From Pseudomonas capeferrum (GTDB taxonomy: Bacteria > Pseudomonadota > Gammaproteobacteria > Pseudomonadales > Pseudomonadaceae): 64,000 nucleotides of DNA. Shown here piece after piece: positions 24,798 to 33,938 of the stretch. The translations under genes and the position numbers were made by a program. The notes beneath the pieces are model-generated. The model had not been told where the DNA came from. It worked only from the letters and a program-made list of their open reading frames with translations, and did not search any database. The DNA is taken from the NCBI RefSeq assembly GCF_000731675.1, contig NZ_JMIT01000001.1, forward strand, positions 805,526 through 869,525, in the 5' to 3' direction. Within the stretch, counting starts at the first letter, position 1. Each line of letters begins with the position of its first letter.

Positions 24798-25760
24798 TCA
24801 ATGCCAGGGGTACTGCAACTCCCACTGCCAGGCATGCGCCACAATCCGTTCAAGCGACGCATACGCAGGCTGCCATCCCAGCACCTGCATTGCCTTGCTG
24901 GCATCCGCCACCAACCTGGGCGGGTCGCCGGCGCGGCGTGGCGCATCGAGCGTAGGGATCTGCCGGCCTGTGACTGCACGGGCGGTATCGATCACCTGTT
25001 GCACTGAAAAGCCCAACCCATTACCTAGGTTGAATGCCGTGCTGGCGCCGCCTGCCATCAGGTAGTCCACCGCCAGCGCGTGCGCCGATGCCAGGTCGGC
25101 GACATGGACATAGTCACGGATGCAGGTGCCATCTGCAGTGTCGTAGTCACGACCAAACACCGTCACCGCATCACGTCGGCCGGAGGCTGCCTGGAGAATC
25201 AGCGGTATCAGGTGGGTTTCCGGCTCATGGCGTTCGCCCAACTGGCCGTCAGGGTCAGCCCCCGCAGCGTTGAAGTAACGCAGGCAAACCGACTTCAGCC
25301 CGTAGGCGCGGTCGAAATCCTCAAGGATCTGCTCGACCATCCATTTGCTGAGGCCGTAAGGGTTGATCGGTGCCTTGCCATGCGCTTCGTCGATGGGCAC
25401 GTAGTGGGGGTTGCCGTACACGGCAGCGCTGGAGGAGAACACCAAGCGCTTGATACCCGCATTCACCATGGCCTGCAGCAATGTCAGGGTAGCCGCTACG
25501 TTGTTCTGATAGTACTTGCCAGGGGCGCTGACAGACTCACCCACCTGAATGAACGAAGCGAAGTGGAACACCGCATCGAACGGGCACTCGGCGAACAGGG
25601 CATCCAGCGCGGGCTCATTGGCAATGTCCAGTTCGGCCCATTGCACCCCAGGGCCAGGCGACACCAGGTCCGCCACCACCACTTCATGGCCTGCGGCCAG
25701 CAAGTGCTTGACCATGTGCGAGCCGATATACCCCGCGCCACCGACAACCAGTAACTTCAT
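24798..25760 (-). CDS. galE: UDP-glucose 4-epimerase
   Basis: This 320-aa short-chain dehydrogenase/reductase interconverts UDP-glucose and UDP-galactose in the cytoplasm. It has the NAD-binding motif GGAGYIGSH at residues 7-15, the catalytic Ser in FSSSAAVYG, the YGLSK (YxxxK) pair, and the epimerase C-terminal pattern FNLGNGLGFSVQQVI. It is slightly shorter than E. coli GalE (338), which is usual for this group. It is the last gene of an inverted three-gene block (polymerase, glycosidase, galE) within the exopolysaccharide locus, separated by about 108 bases from the glycosidase, and probably supplies UDP-galactose for the polymer. Confidence 0.93.
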   Translation of the reverse strand: MKLLVVGGAGYIGSHMVKHLLAAGHEVVVADLVSPGPGVQWAELDIANEPALDALFAECPFDAVFHFASFIQVGESVSAPGKYYQNNVAATLTLLQAMVNAGIKRLVFSSSAAVYGNPHYVPIDEAHGKAPINPYGLSKWMVEQILEDFDRAYGLKSVCLRYFNAAGADPDGQLGERHEPETHLIPLILQAASGRRDAVTVFGRDYDTADGTCIRDYVHVADLASAHALAVDYLMAGGASTAFNLGNGLGFSVQQVIDTARAVTGRQIPTLDAPRRAGDPPRLVADASKAMQVLGWQPAYASLERIVAHAWQWELQYPWH

Positions 25761-25868
25761 CCGTGCCTCCTGGACGCTGCTGTTGTACCGACGCAGTGAG
25801 TCGTCCCTGAATCGAACCGGCGGGAGTATCAGCTACAGGTCTTCAGAGACTGTAGATGGCCAAATGCC

Positions 25869-28469
25869 CTATTTCAAGAACAGCCAGTTGGACATGTACT
25901 GGCCATCGAAGGTGATGCTGTATCGCCCGTCCTGGTAGGCCGCTGGCAGTTCCTTCAGCTGTGCCTGGGCGTCGCGCGCGAAGAGTTTCAAGCCAGCTGC
26001 AGCCTTGATCGACAACGTGCCTTCGAAGGGCTCGACATTGAACGGCGTCTTGTCATCGGCCTTGGGCACGGCCCGGGTGCCCAGAGAGATCAGCAGGCTG
26101 CGCGATTGACCGAGCGGTTTCGCATCAAGGCTTTGCACGACGACGCTGGCATACGGTGTTTTTGCCTGTACCGCGATTTGCCCCAGGTTGACCGTTCGCC
26201 CGCCAAGCCAGCCCGTCGCGGCCTGGGTGAGGGGCGTGTCGATGGTGTAGAGGCCTTGTTGCCAGTTGCGCTTGAGCTCCCCGGTATCAGTCACCGACTC
26301 GCTGGCATCGGCGTCCAGCAGCGACTGCCCAGGGTCGTGTAGCACCTGTGCGTCGGCAGGGATGGCGCTGGGTTTCAGCCACGGCAACTCCGGCGTCTGA
26401 GGCATGGCAATCTGCAGCCTGCCTTTTTCCATGGCGGTACGCAGGGCCAGCGCGTTGCGCGGGGTGATGTCCTGGTCGAACAAGGTGGCCGGTGTTGGCG
26501 CGAAAACGTAGCGGGTGGTGGCTTGGCGTACATCGGCGCGGCGATAGAGCAGGGCGGCGGCGGGCAGGGTGGCCAGCATCGCTGGGTCGTTGTAGGCGTG
26601 CCAATTGTCTGCCGTGCGCCAGCCGCTGTTGAAGGCCTGTTGGCTGTAGGCGTATTGCATCATGGCGTCCCAGCCCTGGTGGCTGGCGGTGCCTGCCACA
26701 TACAGGGGCAGTGAATGGCGGTCGGGCAGCGGGAAGGGTTCGGCGTTCCACTCGGTGACCGTCAGGGGCAAACCGACCACCTGGGCTGCGGCTATCCAGT
26801 TGATCATCCCGTCGCTGGTCAGCGGGTTCTTTTCGAGCTGGCCGATGGCGCCGTAGCTGTGTGCGTCGATCACATCGCCAGCGGTAAGCGCCGGCAGCGC
26901 GCTCAGGCCGTTGCCACCCCAGGTGCTGGTGGTGGCAATGGGTACCTTGACCCCCAGGCTGTGCAGGTGCGCGATCATGTCGACATCGAAGCGCCGTTCC
27001 AGGTCGTTCAGGAACAGTTTCGACGGGCCATGCTCCCAGGCACGCCAGGTGCGGTCTGCCGACAGGTCATGGCGCTTGGCGAAGGCTTTGGCTTCCTCCA
27101 TGTAGAGCTGGCTGTGCTTGGGCACGCGCTTGTCCGGCATCAGGGCGTTGCCGTAGTGCTGGGTGATGTCGTTCTCGTTGGTGATCAATACCGCGGCAAT
27201 TGCCGGGTCGTCCTTGTAGGCAAGCCCGGTGTAAGGGTTCACATGGGTCATGTACTGCTCGGCAAAGCGCTTCATCGCCTGTTGAATGCTTAGGTTCACA
27301 TAGGCATAGCCCTTGAGGTCGACCCGGCTCTCGCCCTTGGCCAGTTCGTCGAAGGCATAGATATTGTCATTGGCAGTGAGGGCGCGCTGTACGTGCATGT
27401 CGAGCCATACGTAGATGCCTTCGTCCTTGAGGCTTTTGACCCACAGGTCAATCTTGCGCAGTGATTCGGCATTGAGTTGCTGGGTATCGCGAATCAGGGT
27501 GCCGTCGCCAAACACGTTCGGGCTGACCCACGGCGAGTCATGGTGGTGCAGCCGCACGAGGTTGAAGCCCAGTGCCGACAGGCGCTTGGCCTGTTTGGTG
27601 ATTTCCTCGTCCGGCGTCTTGAACAGCGAGTATGCGGACAGGTTGGTGCCCCAGAAGCGTACGGGCGTGTTGTCCTCGAACACCAGTTGCTCGCCAGAGG
27701 CTTTGACAAAACCGCGCTTGCCTGCCGGTTTCTCTGGCGCATTGAGAAAGGACAGGTCGACCGGCGAGGTTTGCCAGTCGAGCTGGTCGTCGGGCCATTG
27801 TGTGGGGTCGGCCAGGCCAAAGCGTTCGGTTGGGGTGGGACCAAGCTCGATATCGCCGGTCACGTTCAATGTGGCCTTGATCTGCTGCTGGCCAGCGCTG
27901 ATGGGGTCTTTGTAGAAAAACGCGCGAATTTCGGAGGTGTTGCCCTGTTCGAAGTACACCTTCGCCAGCGCAGGCTCGAAGCGCATCTCGATGCGCCTGC
28001 CTTGCGCATCCTTGCCCCAGGACCAGCCGCGGTTGCCGGGTAGCAGCACCGGCTCGCCCATTTCCCCGGCGACCACGGCAGGGTCGAACTGGAACACGAT
28101 GCCGCCGCCCATCACGTCGCTCTGCCTGCTGTGTGCGGTCAGGTCGAACGCCCAGGTCAGGGTTTGCGCCTGCTCCTTGCGGATATCCGCTGCCAGGTCG
28201 AAGTCCAGCTCCTTATTCTTGCCTTGCAGGGTGTAGCGGTAGGGCGCATTGACCTTGAAGGCGGTATAAAAGCCGGTCCAACTCCAGTCAGCCGCCCAGA
28301 AGTCGAACTTTGCTTTCATCACGGGGCCGCCACCGCGGGTCACGGTGGGCAGGCCGTTCTGTTCTTCGACGCTGACGAGCCAGCCTGATGCCCAGCCAGC
28401 CTGCGACACCACGGCCAGGCCAGCGAGCAGCGAAGCCCGCACGAAGCGGTGCATGGAAAAAGCGGTCAT
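25869..28469 (-). CDS. Secreted GH-A clan glycoside hydrolase (cellulase-like) of the exopolysaccharide locus
   Basis: This 866-aa exported protein has a Sec signal ending near residue 28 (SQAGWAS). A beta-rich N-terminal region (30-250) precedes a TIM barrel with the hallmarks of clan GH-A. These are NLVRLHHHD at about 303, VWLDMHVQ, the acid/base glutamate in LITNEND (Glu432) and the nucleophile glutamate in TVTEWNAEP (Glu573). A C-terminal beta domain follows. The family is probably GH5-like but cannot be fixed by eye. In Wzy-type loci such enzymes trim or release polymer in the periplasm. The start at 28469 has AGGTG upstream and overlaps the polymerase stop region, with possible alternative starts at 28475 and 28478. 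Translational coupling with the polymerase is likely. Confidence 0.8.
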   Translation of the reverse strand: MTAFSMHRFVRASLLAGLAVVSQAGWASGWLVSVEEQNGLPTVTRGGGPVMKAKFDFWAADWSWTGFYTAFKVNAPYRYTLQGKNKELDFDLAADIRKEQAQTLTWAFDLTAHSRQSDVMGGGIVFQFDPAVVAGEMGEPVLLPGNRGWSWGKDAQGRRIEMRFEPALAKVYFEQGNTSEIRAFFYKDPISAGQQQIKATLNVTGDIELGPTPTERFGLADPTQWPDDQLDWQTSPVDLSFLNAPEKPAGKRGFVKASGEQLVFEDNTPVRFWGTNLSAYSLFKTPDEEITKQAKRLSALGFNLVRLHHHDSPWVSPNVFGDGTLIRDTQQLNAESLRKIDLWVKSLKDEGIYVWLDMHVQRALTANDNIYAFDELAKGESRVDLKGYAYVNLSIQQAMKRFAEQYMTHVNPYTGLAYKDDPAIAAVLITNENDITQHYGNALMPDKRVPKHSQLYMEEAKAFAKRHDLSADRTWRAWEHGPSKLFLNDLERRFDVDMIAHLHSLGVKVPIATTSTWGGNGLSALPALTAGDVIDAHSYGAIGQLEKNPLTSDGMINWIAAAQVVGLPLTVTEWNAEPFPLPDRHSLPLYVAGTASHQGWDAMMQYAYSQQAFNSGWRTADNWHAYNDPAMLATLPAAALLYRRADVRQATTRYVFAPTPATLFDQDITPRNALALRTAMEKGRLQIAMPQTPELPWLKPSAIPADAQVLHDPGQSLLDADASESVTDTGELKRNWQQGLYTIDTPLTQAATGWLGGRTVNLGQIAVQAKTPYASVVVQSLDAKPLGQSRSLLISLGTRAVPKADDKTPFNVEPFEGTLSIKAAAGLKLFARDAQAQLKELPAAYQDGRYSITFDGQYMSNWLFLK

Positions 28470-28474
28470 TGGCA

Positions 28475-30001
28475 TCACCTGGGTTGAAGTCGTGCATCGG
28501 CAAGGGCGCTGGCCTGGCTGGCACGGAGCCTGCGCACCCTTTGTATGTAGGCCACCCCAAGCCCGGCGATCGACCAGTACACCGTGGGGATGATGGTGAT
28601 GCTGCTGACGGTGAAAATGATCACCAGAATGCCCACCAGGGTCGCCAGCAAGGCCCGGCCCAGTTGCCGTTGCTCGTCATCCTTGTCGGGGAATGCGCGC
28701 ATGGCCTTGCGGATGCCCAGCAGCACGGTGACGAAGAACGCCACGAACAGCGCGAGCCCGACCAGCCCGACCCGCAGCGCCAGGCTGACGTAGGTGTTGA
28801 CGATGTCGATGATGCCTTCACCCTGAATCATCGATTGCATTTCCGGGGTGTTACGGAAGTCGAACGAGCCGAACAGCGGGTTGCGCTGGATGACGATCCA
28901 GGCGTTGTCGATCAACCGTTCCCGGTAGGTAATGTTCTCTTTCTCGATATTGCCGATGAAGGGCAACAGGTCCAGCACCTTGTCGCCCCCGGGCAGCACC
29001 GTCAGCAGCGGCAGCGCCAGCACGCCGGCGAGGGCGAGCACGGTCAGGCGCTTGACCGCGCCTTTGCCCAGGGCAATGAACACCACCACGATGACCACGG
29101 CGCCGATCCAGGGGCCGCGGGACAAGGGTGCGAAAAGCCCGGCGGCCAGCAGCAGCGCGCCGAGTACCCGCTGCAGCTGGCTGCGGACGTAACCCTGGAC
29201 GAACAGGTACAGGCCGATGGCCACGCTCATTACGTAACCCAGCGCAATCGCCTGGCCGGTGGTGGCGCTGGCGCGCAGCGAGCCACCGCGGCTCAGGTAG
29301 CCGGACATGCTCCATTGCACGCCCATGGCATCGATCAGGGCGTTGTACAGCAGCCAGTGGCGGACGAACTCGGCGACGCCGATCAATGCCAGGACGAAGG
29401 AGGCCAGTACGAACGCCAGCATGGCATCCTTGAAGTCACTGATTTCCTTGAGCCCACGGCTGGCGACGTAGTACGGCAGGAACACATCGATGTACAGGTA
29501 CAGTGCCTGGCGCAAGGTGTCAGTGAGGGTGGTTTCACGCAGGTACAGCACACTCATCAACACCAGGCTTGCCGCCAGCAGCTTGTCCGGCCAGGTGCGG
29601 CCGAAGCGCAGGGTGTCGCTTTGCCTGCTCAAGGCCAGCGCCGCAGGGAGCAACACGCACAGCGTCAGCAGGCGAACATGGTTGAGGTCGACCAGGTAGT
29701 TGACCACGCCGAACCCGGGTATCTGCACCGACGCAGGTGGAATCAGGAACAGCAACATGAAAAACAGCGCCATGGCATTGCGTTCGCGCCGCCCTGCGAT
29801 ATACATGATGATCGCGGCCGCAGCCACGTACACCCAGAAACTATGGGAGGCAAAGGCCACCAGCGTCAGGACGAACCATAGGTTGCGTCGGCGCTTGAAG
29901 TCGCTGTAGGGGATGAGATCTGTCGCCGGGCGGCGCGCCATGACGAAAACGACGCCTGCCAGAAACAGAATGACGACAAGTGCACGAAAATGTTCAGGCA
30001 T
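28475..30001 (-). CDS. O-antigen ligase/polymerase family protein (Wzy-like)
   Basis: This 508-aa protein has about 12 predicted membrane helices and a large periplasmic loop (about residues 330-400). The segment LFAPLSRGPWIGAVVI and the loop motif YRERLIDNAWIVIQRNPLFGSFDF match the Wzy_C (O-antigen ligase/polymerase) family. It would join lipid-linked repeat units at the periplasmic face of the inner membrane, because this locus otherwise has no polymerase. It is first in the inverted block, overlaps the glycosidase gene at its 3' end, and is divergent from the flippase gene with a 94-base promoter region between them. Polymerase is favoured over ligase because of the Wzx and Wzz partners. 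Confidence 0.85.
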   Translation of the reverse strand: MPEHFRALVVILFLAGVVFVMARRPATDLIPYSDFKRRRNLWFVLTLVAFASHSFWVYVAAAAIIMYIAGRRERNAMALFFMLLFLIPPASVQIPGFGVVNYLVDLNHVRLLTLCVLLPAALALSRQSDTLRFGRTWPDKLLAASLVLMSVLYLRETTLTDTLRQALYLYIDVFLPYYVASRGLKEISDFKDAMLAFVLASFVLALIGVAEFVRHWLLYNALIDAMGVQWSMSGYLSRGGSLRASATTGQAIALGYVMSVAIGLYLFVQGYVRSQLQRVLGALLLAAGLFAPLSRGPWIGAVVIVVVFIALGKGAVKRLTVLALAGVLALPLLTVLPGGDKVLDLLPFIGNIEKENITYRERLIDNAWIVIQRNPLFGSFDFRNTPEMQSMIQGEGIIDIVNTYVSLALRVGLVGLALFVAFFVTVLLGIRKAMRAFPDKDDEQRQLGRALLATLVGILVIIFTVSSITIIPTVYWSIAGLGVAYIQRVRRLRASQASALADARLQPR

Positions 30002-30095
30002 TGGCTAAGGCACCTATCCCTCGGTAAGCAACGGCTAGCATCATGGCTAATTGAAACTATAGTGACTTTTAGCGAATCAGTCAGAGATTGAAGTC

Positions 30096-31472
30096 ATGCC
30101 GTCGATTGATGTGTCAGCCTCAGCGAGCCTGCGCAACCGCGCACTGAAGGCCGGGTCATGGAACCTGGTATCGCTGGTGGCGTCACAGGTCATGCGCTTG
30201 GGCGGCAACCTGATCATGGCCCGTTTGCTATTGCCGGAAATGTTCGGTGTGATGGTCATTGCCACCACGGTTTCGGTGCTTTTGCACTTGCTCTCCGATG
30301 TCGGCTTGCGCCAGAACATCATCCAGAGCCACCGGGGTGACGACCCAGAATTTCTCAATACCGCCTGGACCGTACAGATCATCCGCGGTTTCGTGCTGTT
30401 TGCCCTGACCTTGCTGCTGGCGGCCGCGTCCTGGTTCGCGCAGCTTGCCAACCTGTGGCCGGCGGACTCCACCTATGCGGCGCCGGAGCTGCCGATGGTA
30501 TTGGCGGTGACTGGCCTTTCGGCAATCATCTGGGGCTTCCAATCCACCAAGATAGATGTCGCTGTACGAACTTTCCAACAAAAGCGCGTGGTGCTGGTAG
30601 ACCTTGCCTCGCAAGTGGTCGGTTTGATCGCCATGCTGGTGATCGGCTACTTCACGCGGTCGATCTGGTCACTGGTGGTCGCGGGCCTGGTCAGTGCCCT
30701 GGCGGGTACTGTACTGGGCCACACGGCCCTGCAAGGGCCGAACAACCACTTGCGCTGGGACCGTAGTGCACTGACCGAGCTGATCGTGTTTGGCCGCTGG
30801 ATCCTGCTGTCGTCGATGGTGGGGGTGTTGGCCATGTACGGCGACCGCATCTGGTTTGGCGCCAGCATGACGGCGGGGCAACTGGGTGTGTATTCCATTG
30901 CCGTGCTGATCCTCGGGTCTGTGCAGACCGGGTTGCTGAAACTGGTGGGTTCGGTGGCGCTGCCGGCCTTCAGCGAAGCCGCCCGGGAAGGTGACAAAGA
31001 GCGCCTGAAGGCCTTGTACTACCGTTTCAGGTTGCTGGTCGACCTGGCCATGCTGTTTGCCTGCGGGGTGTTCCTGACCGCCAGCCCGTTGCTGATCGGC
31101 TGGATGTATGACGCGCGTTACACCGAGGCAGGTACGATCCTTGCCATTCTGTCGCTGTCCTTCTTCACATTGCGCTATACCTTGGCACACCAGATATGGA
31201 TTGCCCTGGGCCTGACCAAGTACCAGGCCATGGACAACATCATCCGGCTAGTCTCGTTATGGGCGTTGTTGCCACTGCTGCTGGCCATTGGTGGGGTGAA
31301 CTATGCAATCTGGGGGGTTGCCCTGCATACCTTCCCGACGCTGCTGCTGATTGTCTACGTCAACTGCAAGCTTGATATCTTCAGCATCAAGCGCGAGCTG
31401 GTGGTCTTGCCGATGCTGGCGGTGGGCGCGCTCTGCGGCCTGCTGGCGACCCGTTTGTTCAACTGGCTGTAA
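30096..31472 (+). CDS. Polysaccharide flippase (Wzx/MOP family)
   Basis: This is a 458-aa integral membrane protein with about 12 helices and the N-terminal pattern RNRALKAGSWNLVSLVASQV, followed by NLIMARLLLPEMFGVM, characteristic of the polysaccharide biosynthesis flippases of the MOP superfamily. It carries undecaprenyl-linked repeat units across the inner membrane. It starts the main plus-strand segment of the locus and is divergent from the polymerase gene, so both membrane steps would be expressed from a shared intergenic region (30002-30095). The Shine-Dalgarno is weak. There are no signs of truncation. Confidence 0.9.
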   Translation: MPSIDVSASASLRNRALKAGSWNLVSLVASQVMRLGGNLIMARLLLPEMFGVMVIATTVSVLLHLLSDVGLRQNIIQSHRGDDPEFLNTAWTVQIIRGFVLFALTLLLAAASWFAQLANLWPADSTYAAPELPMVLAVTGLSAIIWGFQSTKIDVAVRTFQQKRVVLVDLASQVVGLIAMLVIGYFTRSIWSLVVAGLVSALAGTVLGHTALQGPNNHLRWDRSALTELIVFGRWILLSSMVGVLAMYGDRIWFGASMTAGQLGVYSIAVLILGSVQTGLLKLVGSVALPAFSEAAREGDKERLKALYYRFRLLVDLAMLFACGVFLTASPLLIGWMYDARYTEAGTILAILSLSFFTLRYTLAHQIWIALGLTKYQAMDNIIRLVSLWALLPLLLAIGGVNYAIWGVALHTFPTLLLIVYVNCKLDIFSIKRELVVLPMLAVGALCGLLATRLFNWL

Positions 31473-31556
31473 CGCCGCCGTCTGGCGAGCGATGTTTCAA
31501 CGTCGGGGCGGTTGAGTGACTGACTTTTGAACACTTCATCGAGATAGGTCGGGATC

Positions 31557-31751
31557 ATGGGGAAGCTTACGTTGTGCACTGCGCTTTTGGGTCGTAGGGG
31601 CTTTCTTCAGAGCTGTGTCTTGCTGGGCGTTGGCGGCGCCGTGTTTGGCGGGGGCGCAGACGTTGCACGCAAACCCGTCGAAAAAACCGGCTACGTGGTA
31701 ATCAATGGCTGGGTGTTGCCCTCGCAGTACTTCCGGAACGAGCAAGCATGA
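31557..31751 (+). CDS. 64-aa Tat-signal mini-protein overlapping the GMC oxidoreductase gene
   Basis: The N-terminus carries a twin-arginine signal: GRRGFLQSCVLLGVGG, followed by a small-residue stretch. Only about 30 residues remain after it, including the tail segment YVVINGWVLPSQYF. The stop codon overlaps the ATG of the GMC oxidoreductase (31748-31751, ATGA), implying translational coupling. In known FAD sugar dehydrogenases (sorbitol, fructose, gluconate and glucose types), a small subunit bears the Tat signal and carries the signal-less GMC catalytic subunit to the periplasm. This peptide would be a minimal form of that hitch-hiker. GGGATC precedes the ATG. I do not recognise a named family. 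Confidence 0.7.
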   Translation: MGKLTLCTALLGRRGFLQSCVLLGVGGAVFGGGADVARKPVEKTGYVVINGWVLPSQYFRNEQA

Positions 31752-33214
31752 TCAAGGACTATCAGCAGCAGAAAACGCTGCGTGACGGCTACGATTTTTG
31801 CATCATCGGGGCTGGCCCCGCAGGCATTACCCTGGCGCTGCGGTTGGCGGCTGCCGGGTGGAACGTGATGCTGGCCGAAGGGGGCGGGCACGAGTATTCG
31901 CCGCATTCGCAAGGGCTGTACCAGTGCACGTCGACTGGCCTTGAGTTGTACGCCGAGGAAACACGCCTGCGTTATCTGGGCGGCACGTCCAATCACTGGG
32001 CGGGGCGCTGCCGGCCTTTTACCCCTTCGGATTTCGCCATTGCACCGCCCGGTGACTTGCCCGGCTGGCCCATCCCGTATTCGGAAATCGAGGGTTATCT
32101 GGCGGCGGCCATGGAGATCGTCGACCTGCCGTCAGGCGCGGCATTTCATGCGATGAACACCGGCCTTAGTGGCGGCGAGTTCGAGCCTGACCGCTTCCTG
32201 CTCAGCCCGCCGACGCGCTTTGCACAGAAGTACGCAACAGCGCTGAATGAGACTGCGGGGCTGGATGTGTTCATCAATTGCAACTGCGTCGATCTTGAGT
32301 TCGACAAAGCCTCAGGCCAGGTGATGGCCGCCGTGGTGTCTGACTACGACCGCCATCGGCAGCGCGTGCAGGCCAGGCACTTCATCCTGGCGACCGGCGC
32401 CATCGAAAATGCCCGGCAATTGCTCAACAGTGAAACCCTGCTGGCCGCCGGTATCGTCGACAAGCAAGGGCTGACCGGGTGTTGCTTCATGGAACACCTG
32501 AATATCGACATGGGGACCTTCATCCTGAAGTCGGACCAGGACAAGGAGATGCGCCAGTACTACACCACCGATGCCTTTGTCGCGGAGTACCAGGCAGGTA
32601 AAGGCAATGTGACTGCCGCATTGCTCTCGGATGTACAGACCTATGGCCGCACGGCCGAGGTCAAACACTTTCTGGAGAACCTCGCCTGTGACATGGGCGT
32701 TGCCAGCAAAATCGAATTTTTCGCCAAGTTCAGCTGCCCCGGCGACGGCGTGATCGGCACGATGATCGAGCAGTTCCCCAACCGGCAAAGCCGCATATCG
32801 CTGCTGGATGAAAAGGATGAACTGGGGGTGGCCAAGGTCAACGTCAATTGGGCGTTGAGCGACACCGACCGGCACACCATTAAGTGCATTGGTACTGAAC
32901 TGGCCAAGCAGTTCGCCGACATGGACCTTGGCTACGTCAAGCTCAATGACTTCGTGTATGACACGTCGGTGCCGCTGAAGATGGCGCCGCATGCCCACCA
33001 TATGGGCACCACGCGCATGGCCGCGTCCCCCGAGTTCGGTGTGGTCGATGCCGACTGCAAAGTCTTCGGCACCCAGAACCTCTACATTGCGGGAAGCAGT
33101 ATCTTCGCCAAGGGCGGCGCTTCCAACCCGACCATGCCGTTGTTGCAATTTGCCGTGCGGCTGGCGGACCACCTCAATGAAAAATTGAAATCGGCTACGG
33201 GTGCCACGGTGTAA
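31748..33214 (+). CDS. GMC-family FAD oxidoreductase in the exopolysaccharide locus
   Basis: This 488-aa flavoprotein has the dinucleotide-binding motif CIIGAGPAGITLALRLAAAG at about residues 18-37. The flavin-covering segment RYLGGTSNHWAGRCRPF and an internal ATGAIENAR follow. The C-terminal GMC signature HAHHMGTTRM precedes the NLYIAGSSIFAKGGASNPTM block. It oxidises an alcohol, in related enzymes often a sugar hydroxyl. It has no signal peptide of its own, but its start overlaps the Tat-signal mini-protein, so export as a complex is plausible. In this locus it might oxidise a sugar in the polymer or precursor, or act in a cytoplasmic modification step. The electron acceptor is unknown. Confidence 0.85.
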   Translation: MIKDYQQQKTLRDGYDFCIIGAGPAGITLALRLAAAGWNVMLAEGGGHEYSPHSQGLYQCTSTGLELYAEETRLRYLGGTSNHWAGRCRPFTPSDFAIAPPGDLPGWPIPYSEIEGYLAAAMEIVDLPSGAAFHAMNTGLSGGEFEPDRFLLSPPTRFAQKYATALNETAGLDVFINCNCVDLEFDKASGQVMAAVVSDYDRHRQRVQARHFILATGAIENARQLLNSETLLAAGIVDKQGLTGCCFMEHLNIDMGTFILKSDQDKEMRQYYTTDAFVAEYQAGKGNVTAALLSDVQTYGRTAEVKHFLENLACDMGVASKIEFFAKFSCPGDGVIGTMIEQFPNRQSRISLLDEKDELGVAKVNVNWALSDTDRHTIKCIGTELAKQFADMDLGYVKLNDFVYDTSVPLKMAPHAHHMGTTRMAASPEFGVVDADCKVFGTQNLYIAGSSIFAKGGASNPTMPLLQFAVRLADHLNEKLKSATGATV

Positions 33215-33320
33215 CGCACGTTGTAAACGGGTTGAGTGCGATGCGGTCAGCACCAAGAAGAACGAGACCGAATTCGCCTCAGGGACAGTCCAGATTCGCT
33301 TTGATTGCGAGGCTTGCAGA

Positions 33321-33938
33321 ATGAATGGATGGCTACGGAGTGCACTGACGTATTATGTCAATTCCACAGGGCGTGGAGGCTCGACATACAAAAAGTTCTG
33401 TAACCCTACAGGACGGGAGTGGGGCAACTACCTGGCCCGTTGGGGCAAGTTTCATTCGGTAGGCAACAACTTCCACATCAACCCTGGGTGCAACGTCACT
33501 GACCCTGCGCTGGTGCGCATTGGCAATAACGTCGGGCTCTCGGATTGCACCCTGATCGGGCACGATGGCGTGGTCGCGCTGATCGAACTCTGCTACGGCA
33601 AACACCTCGATTCCGTCGGCTACATCGACATCAAGGACAATTGCTTCATCGGCCATGGCGCAATCGTCATGCCCCGCGTGACCATCGGGCCCGACTCGAT
33701 CGTGGCTGCCGGTGCGGTGGTCACCAAGGACGTGCTGCCCGGCACCGTGGTCGGCGGCAACCCGGCCAAGTTCATCTGCACCACCGAGGCCCTGATCAAA
33801 AGGGTCGAGGATCGCTGCGAAAGCTACCCCTGGATCGAAATGGTCAAACAGCGCAAAGGTGCATTCGACCCGGCGGTCGAGCCAGCCCTTGCTGCGCAAC
33901 GGCGGCAGTACTTCTTCGGGGACGGTAGCAATGGATAG
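33321..33938 (+). CDS. Left-handed beta-helix acyltransferase (exopolysaccharide O-acetylation)
   Basis: This 205-aa protein consists mainly of hexapeptide repeats (VRIGNNVGLSDCTLIGHDG, CFIGHGAIVMPRVTIGPDS, IVAAGAVVTKDVLPGTVVGG), the left-handed beta-helix fold of CatB/NodL/WcaF-type acetyltransferases, ending with the usual GNPAKFI element. It probably acetylates a sugar of the repeat unit from acetyl-CoA in the cytoplasm. The ATG at 33321 is chosen because GAGG lies nine bases upstream and the fold begins after it; the frame is open to 33201 and would overlap the GMC gene. Its 3' end overlaps the next glycosyltransferase by 8 bases. Confidence 0.85.
   Translation: MNGWLRSALTYYVNSTGRGGSTYKKFCNPTGREWGNYLARWGKFHSVGNNFHINPGCNVTDPALVRIGNNVGLSDCTLIGHDGVVALIELCYGKHLDSVGYIDIKDNCFIGHGAIVMPRVTIGPDSIVAAGAVVTKDVLPGTVVGGNPAKFICTTEALIKRVEDRCESYPWIEMVKQRKGAFDPAVEPALAAQRRQYFFGDGSNG

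Noticed and set aside
28388..29881. 497-residue plus-strand frame opposite the polymerase gene
   Set aside because: The translation is a hydrophilic His/Gln/Asp-rich mirror of the membrane helices; no start signal or homology pattern.
28475..30001. Exosortase encoded in the exopolysaccharide locus
   Set aside because: This multi-helix protein fits the Wzy/O-antigen ligase pattern, with its large loop and RNPLFGSF segment, not the exosortase Cys-Arg-His arrangement; no other gene in the window fits either.
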